A stretch of 64,000 nt of DNA, from the NCBI GenBank assembly GCA_934371135.1, contig CAKRNO010000001.1:1-64000 (forward strand), given 5' to 3'. Origin of the DNA: an uncultured Eubacteriales bacterium (GTDB lineage Bacteria > Bacillota > Clostridia > Oscillospirales > CAG-272). Below, one piece after another: positions 17,693 through 25,844 of this stretch. How positions within the stretch are numbered: position 1 is the first letter of the stretch; every line of letters begins with the position of its first letter. Position numbers and translations under genes: made by a program. Below the pieces are notes generated by a model. It was not told where the DNA came from and ran no database searches. It saw only the letters and a program-made list of their open reading frames with translations.

Positions 17693-18913
17693 ATGAAAAA
17701 GGAACAGATCAAAAAAGTTGTACTGGCGTACTCCGGTGGGCTGGATACGTCCATTATTATTCCGTGGCTGAAAGAGAACTATAATAACTGCGAGGTCATC
17801 GCCGTCTCCGGTAATGTCGGGCAGGCGGATGAGCTCGAGGGGCTGGAGGCGAAGGCGCTCGCCACCGGAGCATCCAAGCTGTATGTCCTCGACCTGACGG
17901 ATGAGTATGTGAACGATTACATCATCCCGTGCGTCAAGGCGGGCGCCGTCTATGAGGAGTACCTCCTCGGTACGAGCCATGCGCGCCCCTGCATTGCAAA
18001 AGGGCTCGTCGAGATTGCGAAGAAAGAGGGCGCGGATGCGATCGTCCACGGCTGCACCGGTAAGGGGAATGACCAGGTCCGGTTTGAGCTCGCCATCAAG
18101 CATTTTGCCCCCGATATGCCGATCATCGCCCCCTGGCGTGAATGGGATATCCAGTCGCGCGACGAGGAGATCGCGTACGCCGAGGCGCATCACATCCCGC
18201 TGAAGATCACGCGGGAGACCAACTATTCCAAGGATAAGAACCTGTGGCACCTGTCCCATGAGGGGCTGGACCTTGAGGATACCGCCAATGAGCCGCAGTA
18301 TGAAAAGCCCGGCTTCCTTGAGATGGGTGTCTCGCCCGTCGCGGCGCCGGATCACGCGACCTATATCACGCTGGACTTTGTCGCCGGTGTGCCTGTGAAG
18401 CTGAACGGGCAGGCGATGAGCGCGAAGGAGATCATCCTGGCGCTGAATAAGGTCGGCGGTGAAAACGGTATCGGTATCATTGATATTGTGGAAAACCGTC
18501 TGGTCGGCATGAAGTGCCGCGGCGTCTATGAGACCCCCGGCGGGACCATCCTCTATAAGGCGCACAGCATCCTTGAGACGCTCTGCCTCGATAAGATGAC
18601 CATGCACGAGAAGCAGAAGCTCGCCATCACGTTCGGTGAGCTCGTCTATAACGGGCAGTGGTTCACCCCGCTGCGCGAGGCGCTCTCCGCCTTTGTGGAC
18701 AAGACGCAGGAGCACGTCACCGGTACGGTGAAGCTGAAGCTGTATAAGGGCAATATCATCAATGCCGGCGTCACGTCGCCCTATTCGCTGTACAGCGAGG
18801 AGATCGCGACCTTCGGTGCGAGCGACTATGACCAGAAGGATTCCGCCGGATTTATCAATCTCTACGGTCTGCCGATCAAGGTGCAGGCACTCGTCAACGA
18901 GAAAAACAAATAA
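17693..18913 (+). CDS. argG: Argininosuccinate synthase
   Basis: 406 residues. It joins citrulline and aspartate with ATP to give argininosuccinate, the penultimate step of arginine synthesis. ATG at 17693 follows GAGGAGGTTCCGGGAA; the frame is open upstream but that part overlaps the promoter. The PP-loop ATP site is VLAYSGGLDTSIIIPWL at residues 8-24. Other conserved stretches are GTSHARPCIAKG, HGCTGKGNDQVRFE, TRETNYSKDKNLWHLSHEG and MKCRGVYETPGG. The length is normal. It is followed by argH in the same direction. Confidence 0.97.
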   Translation: MKKEQIKKVVLAYSGGLDTSIIIPWLKENYNNCEVIAVSGNVGQADELEGLEAKALATGASKLYVLDLTDEYVNDYIIPCVKAGAVYEEYLLGTSHARPCIAKGLVEIAKKEGADAIVHGCTGKGNDQVRFELAIKHFAPDMPIIAPWREWDIQSRDEEIAYAEAHHIPLKITRETNYSKDKNLWHLSHEGLDLEDTANEPQYEKPGFLEMGVSPVAAPDHATYITLDFVAGVPVKLNGQAMSAKEIILALNKVGGENGIGIIDIVENRLVGMKCRGVYETPGGTILYKAHSILETLCLDKMTMHEKQKLAITFGELVYNGQWFTPLREALSAFVDKTQEHVTGTVKLKLYKGNIINAGVTSPYSLYSEEIATFGASDYDQKDSAGFINLYGLPIKVQALVNEKNK

Positions 18914-18918
18914 AGTGC

Positions 18919-18957
18919 GCAAAACGCCCCGAGGGTCCCCCTCGGGACGCTTTTCGC
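18919..18957 (+). terminator. Intercistronic hairpin between argG and argH
   Basis: CGCCCCGAGGG and CCCTCGGGACG form a GC-rich stem with a short loop followed by CTTTTCG. It looks like a partial terminator or a processing site that would lower argH expression relative to argG. Confidence 0.5.
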
Positions 18958-18972
18958 GGAAAGAGGACGGTT

Positions 18973-20349
18973 TTGAAACTGTGGGCAGGCAGGACGGACG
19001 GCACGACGGATGCCGCCGCCGACTCCTTTAATTCATCCATCGCGTTTGACGCGCGTATGTACCGGCAGGATATCTGCGGCAGTATCGCGCACGCCACGAT
19101 GCTGGCGGAGACGGGTATTCTCACAAAGGCGGATGCCGACCGGATCTGCGAGGGGCTCGCGGGGATCCTCGCAGACCTCACCTCCGGCGCGCTGGTGCCG
19201 GACCCCTCGGCAGAGGATATCCATATGTTCGTGGAGGCGACGCTGACCGCGCGCATCGGTGATGTCGGGAAGAAGCTCCATACCGCCAGGAGCCGCAATG
19301 ACCAGGTGACGCTTGATCTCCGGATGTATCTGCGCGACGCTGCCGGTGATATCACGAAAGGGCTCGAGACCCTCATCGGCACGCTCTGTACACTTGCGGA
19401 GCGACACGCCGCGACCATCATGCCCGGCTATACGCATCTGCAAAGGGCACAGCCGGTCACGTTCGGGCACCACCTGATGGCGTATGCCATGATGCTCCTG
19501 CGCGACCGCGGGCGCCTCGCCGATTGCGTGGCGCGCCTGAATGTGTCGCCCATCGGCTCCTGCGCGCTCGCCGGGACCACGTTTCCGATTGACCGCCGTC
19601 GTGAGGCAGCGCTGCTCTCGTTCTCCGATGTCTGTGCCAACAGCATGGACGGCGTCTCCGACCGTGATTATTGCCTGGAGATGCTCTCGGCGCTCTCGAT
19701 CCTGATGATGCACCTCTCGCGCCTCTCCGAGGAGCTGATTCTGTGGAGCAGCTGGGAGTTCCGGTTCGTGGAGCTCTCGGACGCCTATACGACCGGCTCC
19801 TCCATTATGCCGCAGAAGAAGAACTCGGACATGGCAGAGCTCATCCGCGGTAAATGCGGGCGTGTATACGGTGATCTGATGGGCTTGCTGACCACGATGA
19901 AAGGGCTGCCTCTTGCGTATAACAAGGATATGCAGGAGGATAAGGAACGCGTTTTTGACGCGGTCGATACCGCGGCGGCTTGCCTTGCCATCATGGCGCC
20001 CATGCTCGCCACCATGACGGTGAAAGAGGAGAATATGCGTTCCGCCGCGGAACGCGGATTCATCAACGCGACGGATCTCGCGGATTACCTGACCTCGCGC
20101 GGGCTGCCTTTCCGCGATGCGTATAAGCTGGTCGGCAGGATCGTGACGCTCTGCGGAGAGCAGGGGGCGACCCTTGAGACCCTGCCGCTCGCGACCTATC
20201 AGTCGCTCTCGCCGCTGTTTGATGAAACGTTGTACAGCGCCATTTCGCTGGACGCCTGCGTAGCGCGCCGCACGAGTGAGGGCGGGTGCTCTCCCGCATC
20301 GGTCCTGCACCAGGTGGCACAGGTGCGCGCCGTGCTCGCCGGGGCGTAA
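18973..20349 (+). CDS. argH: Argininosuccinate lyase
   Basis: 458 residues. It cleaves argininosuccinate to arginine and fumarate. The start is TTG at 18973, giving MKLWAGRTDG, which matches the usual N terminus; AAAGAGGA lies 7 bp upstream. Conserved elements are HTARSRNDQVTLDLRMYLRD near 100-120, GYTHLQRAQPVTFGHHL near 155 with the catalytic His, and the signature GSSIMPQKKNSDMAELIRGK near 276. Fumarase/aspartase-superfamily tetramer. The length is normal. Confidence 0.96.
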   Translation: MKLWAGRTDGTTDAAADSFNSSIAFDARMYRQDICGSIAHATMLAETGILTKADADRICEGLAGILADLTSGALVPDPSAEDIHMFVEATLTARIGDVGKKLHTARSRNDQVTLDLRMYLRDAAGDITKGLETLIGTLCTLAERHAATIMPGYTHLQRAQPVTFGHHLMAYAMMLLRDRGRLADCVARLNVSPIGSCALAGTTFPIDRRREAALLSFSDVCANSMDGVSDRDYCLEMLSALSILMMHLSRLSEELILWSSWEFRFVELSDAYTTGSSIMPQKKNSDMAELIRGKCGRVYGDLMGLLTTMKGLPLAYNKDMQEDKERVFDAVDTAAACLAIMAPMLATMTVKEENMRSAAERGFINATDLADYLTSRGLPFRDAYKLVGRIVTLCGEQGATLETLPLATYQSLSPLFDETLYSAISLDACVARRTSEGGCSPASVLHQVAQVRAVLAGA

Positions 20350-20686
20350 GCGACCGGTGTGTCCGATATTCCTCCCTCGGGGGGTAGCGGATGCAGCGTG
20401 TGTCGGTGGATGGCGCCGGGCTTTCCGAATAAAATCACTTCGTGTGGTCCCGCGACGCGGTCGCGGGACCACCGTTTGCGTTTTGGGGCAAAGGTCTGCA
20501 TGGTTATACAGAACGGATATGAATATTTTTATGAATATTCACGCCGAATATACATCCATCTATGATTGCCAAAGCAGAGTGCAGAACTGCAAAAAGGGCG
20601 GTACTATGTCAAAATGCAAAAGAATATGCTCCATTTTGCACAAACGGTAAACACATTTGCGGGCGGTTTTGTCAATGTACACAAAT
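20350..20686. other. Gap between argH and the ABC operon: terminator and AT-rich motif
   Basis: A terminator hairpin (GTCCCGCGAC-GCG-GTCGCGGGAC, about 20446-20473) follows argH at some distance. The segment 20518-20552 contains repeated GAATATT words (TATGAATATTTTTATGAATA and CGAATATAC) that resemble the argG upstream region and may be further ArgR contacts. No open frame here has coding character. Confidence 0.55.
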
Positions 20687-20700
20687 TGAGTAAAAATTCA
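20687..20700 (+). promoter_or_regulatory. Candidate ArgR box of the ABC transporter operon
   Basis: TGAGTAAAAATTCA matches TGAATWWWWATTCA at 13 of 14 positions and ends 10 bp before the -35 start, the same geometry as at argG. Confidence 0.65.
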
Positions 20701-20709
20701 AAATTCTTG

Positions 20710-20738
20710 TTGACAAATGAAATTTTATGCACTATAAT
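20710..20738 (+). promoter_or_regulatory. Promoter of the amino-acid ABC transporter operon
   Basis: TTGACA (20710-20715), 17 bp, TATAAT (20733-20738): two perfect hexamers, 36 bp before the ATG. Confidence 0.9.
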
Positions 20739-20773
20739 TGGCTCATCAAACAAAACACGAAAGGTTACCTACC

Positions 20774-21646
20774 ATGAAAAAACTGATTGCTCTTATCCTT
20801 ACGGCTGCCATGCTTGTGGCGGCGGCGCTCACCCTTACTTCCTGCGGCAAAGTCAAGATCGGTGTTCAGCAGGGCACCACGGGAGAGAAGTACCTGAACG
20901 GTGATGCCGACATGATGTTCGACGGCTTCTCCAACATTGAATGCATGGCGTTCAGCAACGGCGGTCTCGCCGTCAAGGCAATGCTCAACGGCACCGTTGA
21001 CTATGTGGTCATCGATAACGGCCCCGCCGCACAGCTCGTCGCACAGAACAGCGATATCAAGATGATCGACATCGCGCTGTCCACCGAGGAATATGCTTTC
21101 GGTGTAGACAAGAACCAGCCGGAGCTGCTCACCGCCGTCAATGCACTGATTGCGGAGATCAAGGCTAACGGCACCCTGAAGGCACTGTTCGACAAGTACG
21201 ATGCCCTGACCTACGATGATGACGGTAACGTGACCGGCGGCGACGATGCCATCGTCGGTATCACCTCCGCTACCAAGGACGTGAGCAAGGCTGACAAGCA
21301 GCTCGTCGTTTCCACCAACGCGGCGTTCGCTCCCTATGAATACAAGAAGGGCGATCAGTTCTGCGGCATCGATATGGAGATCGCGAAGATGATCGCTGAC
21401 AAGCTGGGTCTTGAGCTCGTGATCGAGGATATGGACTTTGATGCAGTCGTCACCTCCGTCGGTAAGAACGGTGTGGACATCGCGATGGCGGGTCTGTCCG
21501 TGACCGAGACGAGAAAGCAGTCCGTCAACTTCTCGGATGCCTACTATGAAGGTGCTTATCAGGTGCTCCTCGTCAAAAAGAGCAACACCGAGTTCGATGC
21601 CTGCAAGACCAAGGCGGATGTCGAAAAGATCCTGAAAGCGAAATAA
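20774..21646 (+). CDS. Amino-acid ABC transporter substrate-binding lipoprotein, circularly permuted
   Basis: 290 residues; ATG at 20774, lipoprotein signal ending LTLTSC (Cys24). The two lobes of the family-3 solute-binding fold are both present but in swapped order. KIGVQQGTTGEKYL..TVDYVVIDNGPAAQ..LKALFDKYD (28-142), normally the second lobe and the C-terminal return, comes first. VVSTNAAFAPYEYKKGDQ..GIDMEIAKMIADKLG..VDIAMAGLSVTETRKQSVNFSDAYY (178-258), normally the N-terminal lobe, comes last. An acidic linker of about 30 residues joins them. The frame is continuous, so this is not an assembly-type frameshift. Substrate probably arginine or another basic amino acid, inferred from the ARG box. 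Confidence 0.88.
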   Translation: MKKLIALILTAAMLVAAALTLTSCGKVKIGVQQGTTGEKYLNGDADMMFDGFSNIECMAFSNGGLAVKAMLNGTVDYVVIDNGPAAQLVAQNSDIKMIDIALSTEEYAFGVDKNQPELLTAVNALIAEIKANGTLKALFDKYDALTYDDDGNVTGGDDAIVGITSATKDVSKADKQLVVSTNAAFAPYEYKKGDQFCGIDMEIAKMIADKLGLELVIEDMDFDAVVTSVGKNGVDIAMAGLSVTETRKQSVNFSDAYYEGAYQVLLVKKSNTEFDACKTKADVEKILKAK

Positions 21647-21651
21647 TCGGG

Positions 21652-22347
21652 ATGGGTAAGTACTGGAAGCTGTTTTACAGACAGTTCATTACCTATCATG
21701 CATACAAAACGGTTCTCAACGGTCTTCTTACGACCGTTGAGATTGCCGTGTTTGGGCTCCTGATCGGTATTTTGATTGGTACCTTGATCGCGGTCGTCAA
21801 GGTCATGCCGAAGTATAAGCGTCTGCCGCGTATTCTGGATAAGGTCTGTACGGTGTATGTGGCGTTCTTTCGCGGGACGCCTATGGTCGTACAGCTTTTG
21901 ATCGGTTATTTCGTCCTTCTCCCGGCGCTCGGGATCCCTGCCGACGGGGTCGCCGTGGCGATCCTGATCTTCGGTCTGAACAGCGGTGCGTATGTATCGG
22001 AAATTATGCGCGGCGGTATCAATTCCGTGGATCGCGGACAGTTGGAAGCGGGCAGGGCACTGGGTCTGCCGTACTGGGCATCCATGCTGAAGATCGTTAT
22101 TCCGCAGTCGGTGAAGAACATTCTCCCGACGCTCGGCAATGAGTTCATTACGCTGGTGAAGGAGACGTCCGTCGTCAGCTTTATTGCGGTCACCGACCTG
22201 ACCAAAGCCTTTCGTGCCATCGGTGACTCCAACTATGAGTACATCGTACCGTATCTGATGCTCGCCGCTGTCTATCTTGTGATCGTCTTGCTCATTACCT
22301 GGGGGATCAAGGCGATGGAAAGCAGGTTCAAACGAAATGAAAGATAA
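21652..22347 (+). CDS. Amino-acid ABC transporter permease (HisM/GlnP type)
   Basis: 231 residues, membrane protein with about five helices. The ATG at 21652 is 5 bp after the binding-protein stop. The EAA loop that docks the ATPase is RGQLEAGRALGLPYWASMLKIVIPQ split around residues 127-151, and FFRGTPMVVQL and NEFITLVKETSVVSFIAV are typical of polar amino-acid permeases. Only one permease gene is present, so a homodimer is expected. Its end overlaps the ATPase gene by 11 bp. Confidence 0.95.
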   Translation: MGKYWKLFYRQFITYHAYKTVLNGLLTTVEIAVFGLLIGILIGTLIAVVKVMPKYKRLPRILDKVCTVYVAFFRGTPMVVQLLIGYFVLLPALGIPADGVAVAILIFGLNSGAYVSEIMRGGINSVDRGQLEAGRALGLPYWASMLKIVIPQSVKNILPTLGNEFITLVKETSVVSFIAVTDLTKAFRAIGDSNYEYIVPYLMLAAVYLVIVLLITWGIKAMESRFKRNER

Positions 22348-23176
22348 CGGGAATAAGACGCCGCTCCTGGTCGTCGAAGGGCTGCAAAAAAGCTTCAAGG
22401 GGCTGGAAGTCCTGAAAGGCATCGACGTGACGGTACATAAAGGGGAAGTGATTGCGGTCATCGGACCCTCCGGCTGCGGTAAATCCACGTTCCTGCGGTG
22501 CCTCAACTGTCTTGAAGATCCGACCGGCGGCGCGATCTACTTTGAGAACGAGAACATTGCCGATATGAAGGTGGATATCAATGTTCACCGGGAAAAGATC
22601 GGCATGGTCTTCCAGCAGTTCAATCTTTTCAGTAACAAGACGGTGCTGGAGAATATCATGCTGGCGCCGGTGTATCTGCAATCGAAGCGTCTCCGCCGTG
22701 CGAAGACCAAAAACTTCTTCTGCAAGCTCTTCGGTAAAAAGGACAAAATGGTCGAGATCACGACCACGAAAGCGGAGATCAGGGTAGAAGCAGAGGCGCG
22801 CGCGATGGAGCTGCTTGAGCGCATCGGGCTTGCGGATAAGGCGGATGCTTACCCCTCGACGCTCTCCGGCGGGCAGAAACAGCGTATCGCGATCGCCCGT
22901 GCGCTCGCGATGAACCCGAAGGTCATGCTCTTTGACGAGCCGACCTCCGCGCTCGACCCTGAAATGGTCGGGGAGGTGCTGGATCTCATCCGTGAGGTCG
23001 CCGACGACGGCATGACGATGGTCATCGTCACGCACGAGATGGGCTTCGCGCGCGAGGTCGCCGACCGCATCCTCTTTATGGACGGCGGCGTCATTGCGGA
23101 GGAGGGGACCCCGGAGGAGGTCTTCGACCATCCGAAGAACGAACGCACAAAGCAGTTTCTCAACTGCGTTCTGTAA
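22337..23176 (+). CDS. Amino-acid ABC transporter ATP-binding protein with an insertion
   Basis: 279 residues, longer than the ~240 usual for GlnQ/ArtP. Walker A is GPSGCGKST at 43-51, the Q loop VFQQ at 91-94, the signature LSGGQ at 176-180, Walker B VMLFDE at 196-201, and the switch histidine in VTHEMG near 227. Between the Q loop and the signature a basic segment of roughly 35 residues (QSKRLRRAKTKNFFCKLFGK and following, about 115-150) has no counterpart in the standard family. The ATG overlaps the permease end. It powers import together with the preceding two genes. Confidence 0.94.
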   Translation: MKDNGNKTPLLVVEGLQKSFKGLEVLKGIDVTVHKGEVIAVIGPSGCGKSTFLRCLNCLEDPTGGAIYFENENIADMKVDINVHREKIGMVFQQFNLFSNKTVLENIMLAPVYLQSKRLRRAKTKNFFCKLFGKKDKMVEITTTKAEIRVEAEARAMELLERIGLADKADAYPSTLSGGQKQRIAIARALAMNPKVMLFDEPTSALDPEMVGEVLDLIREVADDGMTMVIVTHEMGFAREVADRILFMDGGVIAEEGTPEEVFDHPKNERTKQFLNCVL

Positions 23177-23207
23177 ACACAATATTACCAAAAATATCAC
23201 CAAAGAG

Positions 23208-23234
23208 AGCACCCGTTTTTCGGGTGCTTTTTTG
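23208..23234 (+). terminator. Terminator of the ABC transporter operon
   Basis: AGCACCCG-TTTTT-CGGGTGCT stem followed by T6. Confidence 0.9.
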
Positions 23235-23245
23235 TCGAAATGCTA

Positions 23246-23274
23246 TTGCAAACAGCTGGGGCATACGCTATAAT
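23246..23274 (+). promoter_or_regulatory. Promoter of the DUF975 gene
   Basis: TTGCAA (23246-23251), 17 bp, TATAAT (23269-23274), 37 bp before the ATG. Confidence 0.7.
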
Positions 23275-23311
23275 ATCCTTGGTAAATAAAACATCACAGG
23301 AGGCTACTTTC

Positions 23312-23926
23312 ATGATGACTGCATCTCAACTCCGTGCGAAAGCGCGGGAACAACTCGGCAACAGCATTTTCTCCGAAAAATGGCTGCTCGTTCTGCTCGG
23401 CGGGCTGATTGCCGGCGCCGTGCTCGGCATCTCCAGTTTCGTATCTTTCCTTCTGTTCGGCGCCGTGATGGTGGGCGTCTCTGCCATGGCACTTCGCCTC
23501 GTGCGCGACCCTGCGGGTCCCGTGCACCTCGAGGATCTGTTCTACGGCTTTATCGGCGGTCGCTTCGCTCGCTCCTTTGTGACCGGGTTCCTCGTGACGG
23601 TTTTCACCGCGCTGTGGTCGCTCCTTTTCGTCATCCCGGGTATCGTCAAGTCTTATTCGTATGCAATGGCATACTTCATTTCGCTCGACCATCCGGAAAT
23701 GTCGTCGAACAACTGCATCACGGAATCCCGCAGAATGATGGACGGACAGAAGATGCGTCTGTTCCTGCTCGACCTCTCCTTCCTCGGCTGGTACATCGTC
23801 GGTGCGCTCTGCCTCGGCATCGGTACGCTGTGGGTGGATGCCTATCACCGGATGGCGCGCGCCAACTTCTATGAGGAGCTGTGCACGACCGTCGGTACGG
23901 TGAGCGGTGACACGATGGTCGGCTGA
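23312..23926 (+). CDS. DUF975 family membrane protein
   Basis: 204 residues; ATG at 23312 behind AGGAGGCTACTTTC (a second ATG follows directly). The N terminus TASQLRAKAREQLGNSIFSEKW, the loop LEDLFYGFIGG, and the segment YSYAMAYFISLDHPEMSSNNCITESRRMMDGQKMRLFLLDLSF (conserved around 'ES..MM.G.K') are DUF975 hallmarks, as is the end WVDAYHRMARANFYEEL. Four to five membrane helices are predicted. DUF975 proteins are common in Firmicutes; their role is unknown. Single-gene unit with its own promoter and a terminator. Confidence 0.88.
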   Translation: MMTASQLRAKAREQLGNSIFSEKWLLVLLGGLIAGAVLGISSFVSFLLFGAVMVGVSAMALRLVRDPAGPVHLEDLFYGFIGGRFARSFVTGFLVTVFTALWSLLFVIPGIVKSYSYAMAYFISLDHPEMSSNNCITESRRMMDGQKMRLFLLDLSFLGWYIVGALCLGIGTLWVDAYHRMARANFYEELCTTVGTVSGDTMVG

Positions 23927-23940
23927 TGCCCGACCGGTGA

Positions 23941-23974
23941 GAGAACTCCCCGCCATGCGGCGGGGAGTTCTCTT
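23941..23974. terminator. Bidirectional terminator between converging genes
   Basis: GAGAACTCCCCGCC-ATGC-GGCGGGGAGTTCTC, a 14-bp perfect stem between the DUF975 and GDSL genes. Confidence 0.8.
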
Positions 23975-23977
23975 GTA

Positions 23978-24826
23978 TCACGTCTTTTTGCCGGTTGCCC
24001 GCCGGTAGGTGTCGTAGAGCACCTCGGCGATGAGGGTGTGCCCCTTTTCGTTCGGGTGCAGCATTTCGCGGCGCAGCAGCTTCGGTTCCGTGCTTTCCTT
24101 AAAGGCACTGTAGGTGTCGGCGACGGTGTAGCCGAGCCGCTCTGCGTTCTCGTCCAGCACCGTCCGGATGGGCGTGAAGATGGGTTCGATCAGGGAGGCG
24201 GCGGTCGCCCCCGGGCGCACGATGGAGAAATCCCCCTCGACGTCCCGCGCGACGTTGTGGATGTTCTGGATGAGCACCGTCGCGTCCGGGTTGACGGAGC
24301 GGATGGTCTTCATGATGACCTCCAGGTCGGCGAGGAACTCTACCTTGATCGGCTCTGCCCGGGTCTCGAACTCCCGCAGGATCTTGACAAGGTTCGGGAC
24401 GGTTGCGTCGGGGAAGCCCTCGTAGCCGGCATCCCGGAAGAATTTGAGGATGTTGTTTCCGCCGATGCTGATGGCGATGAGGTCCGCCTCGGCGAGTATC
24501 TGCCGTGCCCTCGGGTCTTCTGCCTTGGCATAGAGCAGGGTCACGAGGTCGCCGGTCGTGTCGCCGGGCACTCCCCAGTTGGTGCTGACCCACTTTTCTC
24601 CGTCAGCGGAGAGCTTCTGTGTGAGCTTTGCTTCATAGGAGACGTTCTCCTCCACGCCGTAATGCGCGGCGATGGAATCGCCGAGTATGAGCAGGGAATG
24701 GGTGCCGTCCGTCGTGATCGTTGCAATATACGCGTCCAGGGCGGCGTCCGGGTCATCCTGCAGCGGGATCCCGCAAGAGGTGAGGAGCAGGACCGCCGCC
24801 AGCAATATCAAAACAGTTTTTTTCAT
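23978..24826 (-). CDS. SGNH/GDSL-type esterase lipoprotein
   Basis: 282 residues. The ATG at 24826 follows GAGGATCCAG; upstream in-frame residues lack a ribosome site. The N terminus MKKTVLILLAAVLLLTSCG is a lipoprotein signal with the lipid-accepting Cys18. Block I is LLILGDSIAAHYG near residue 45 (nucleophile Ser), block II glycine is in NWGVPGDTTGD, block III is SIGGNNILKFF with the oxyanion Asn, and block V is MLHPNEKGH near the C terminus (catalytic Asp/His position, here His). It is an extracellular hydrolase acting on esters, perhaps acyl or acetyl groups of wall polymers or lipids; the substrate is unknown. Confidence 0.9.
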   Translation of the reverse strand: MKKTVLILLAAVLLLTSCGIPLQDDPDAALDAYIATITTDGTHSLLILGDSIAAHYGVEENVSYEAKLTQKLSADGEKWVSTNWGVPGDTTGDLVTLLYAKAEDPRARQILAEADLIAISIGGNNILKFFRDAGYEGFPDATVPNLVKILREFETRAEPIKVEFLADLEVIMKTIRSVNPDATVLIQNIHNVARDVEGDFSIVRPGATAASLIEPIFTPIRTVLDENAERLGYTVADTYSAFKESTEPKLLRREMLHPNEKGHTLIAEVLYDTYRRATGKKT

Positions 24827-24954
24827 CTGGATCCTCGGTTGAATGGATTTCTCCGCTAGTATTTCCACCCTGCCGGTTTTCTACTCACGGAGCAGGGGCG
24901 TTTTCGGATGTAAAAAAAGACAAAGCAATTTATGACAAAATCAAGGAGGTGCCG

Positions 24955-25635
24955 ATGAAATCGGGCAACACGCCGTCAGTTCAGATCCTTTACGAGGACG
25001 CGTCGGTCCTTGTGGCGGTGAAGCCGCAGGGGATGCCCTCACAGCCGGATCCGACCGGAGCGCCGGATGCGCTCACGCTTGCATCGGCAGGGAAAACGCT
25101 CTATCCTGTCCACCGCCTCGACCGCATGACGGGGGGCGTCATGGTCTTCGCGCGGACGCGCGCCGCCGCCGCCGCTCTCTCCCGTCAGTTCGCCGATCAC
25201 GGCGGGGACGAGATCGGGAAGCACTATCTCGCGGTCGTCGTCGGCACCGTATCGGAGCCGCTCACGCTACGCGATGACCTTTCGCGTGATGCGAGGACAG
25301 GTATGGCGCACGTCGTGCCCCCGGGCACAGGCAAGGAGGCGCGCCTTACGGCGACCCCGGTCGGCTATGCCGCCTTTTCCGGCGCCGCCGTCACGCTCCT
25401 GGAGGTCCTGCCGGAAACCGGGCGCTTTCACCAGATCCGCTGTCAGCTCTCCGCGCACGGCTTTCCCATCGTCGGGGACGGGAAGTACGGGAGCCGCGTC
25501 CGTGCGCCGCTGGCGCTCTTTGCCGCGACGCTGACCTTCCGGCATCCCGGAACGGGCGCGCTCGTGACCTTCCGTGCACCGAAGCCGTCCGGCGGCGTGT
25601 GGGATCTGTTCGCCGACCCCTTTTCGTCCCGATGA
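24955..25635 (+). CDS. RluA-family RNA pseudouridine synthase
   Basis: 226 residues. The ATG at 24955 has AAGGAGG 6 bp upstream; a GTG at 24949 lies within the ribosome site. It is a short form without an S4 domain. The catalytic motif HRLDRMTGGVMVFARTRAAA holds the nucleophilic Asp at about residue 52. The family motif near GRFHQIRCQLSAHGFPIVGDGKYG (about 160-183) binds RNA and closes the active site. It isomerises uridine to pseudouridine in rRNA or tRNA; the target site is unknown. Confidence 0.92.
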   Translation: MKSGNTPSVQILYEDASVLVAVKPQGMPSQPDPTGAPDALTLASAGKTLYPVHRLDRMTGGVMVFARTRAAAAALSRQFADHGGDEIGKHYLAVVVGTVSEPLTLRDDLSRDARTGMAHVVPPGTGKEARLTATPVGYAAFSGAAVTLLEVLPETGRFHQIRCQLSAHGFPIVGDGKYGSRVRAPLALFAATLTFRHPGTGALVTFRAPKPSGGVWDLFADPFSSR

Positions 25636-25844
25636 CAGGACCATCCATACGGCAACCGTCGCTTTCAGAGCGGCGGTTGCTTGCATTTTTTGCTCTTTTT
25701 TCGCTTGTGGGGTGGACAATTGCGCGCGCGTGTGATACAATACTGTATGTTCGCCCTCGTGCGCGGGCGCGCCGCGTGTGCAGTGTGCATTGCACCGCGC
25801 GCTGAGAGAACCACAAAGGTTCCCTCTTGCAAAAAGGAGATTTC

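Noticed and set aside
20774..21646. Frameshift or assembly chimera behind the swapped lobes of the binding protein
   Set aside because: The frame is continuous, both lobes are intact, the signal peptide is in place and the permease follows 5 bp later. A chimera cannot be fully excluded without reads, but a frameshift can.
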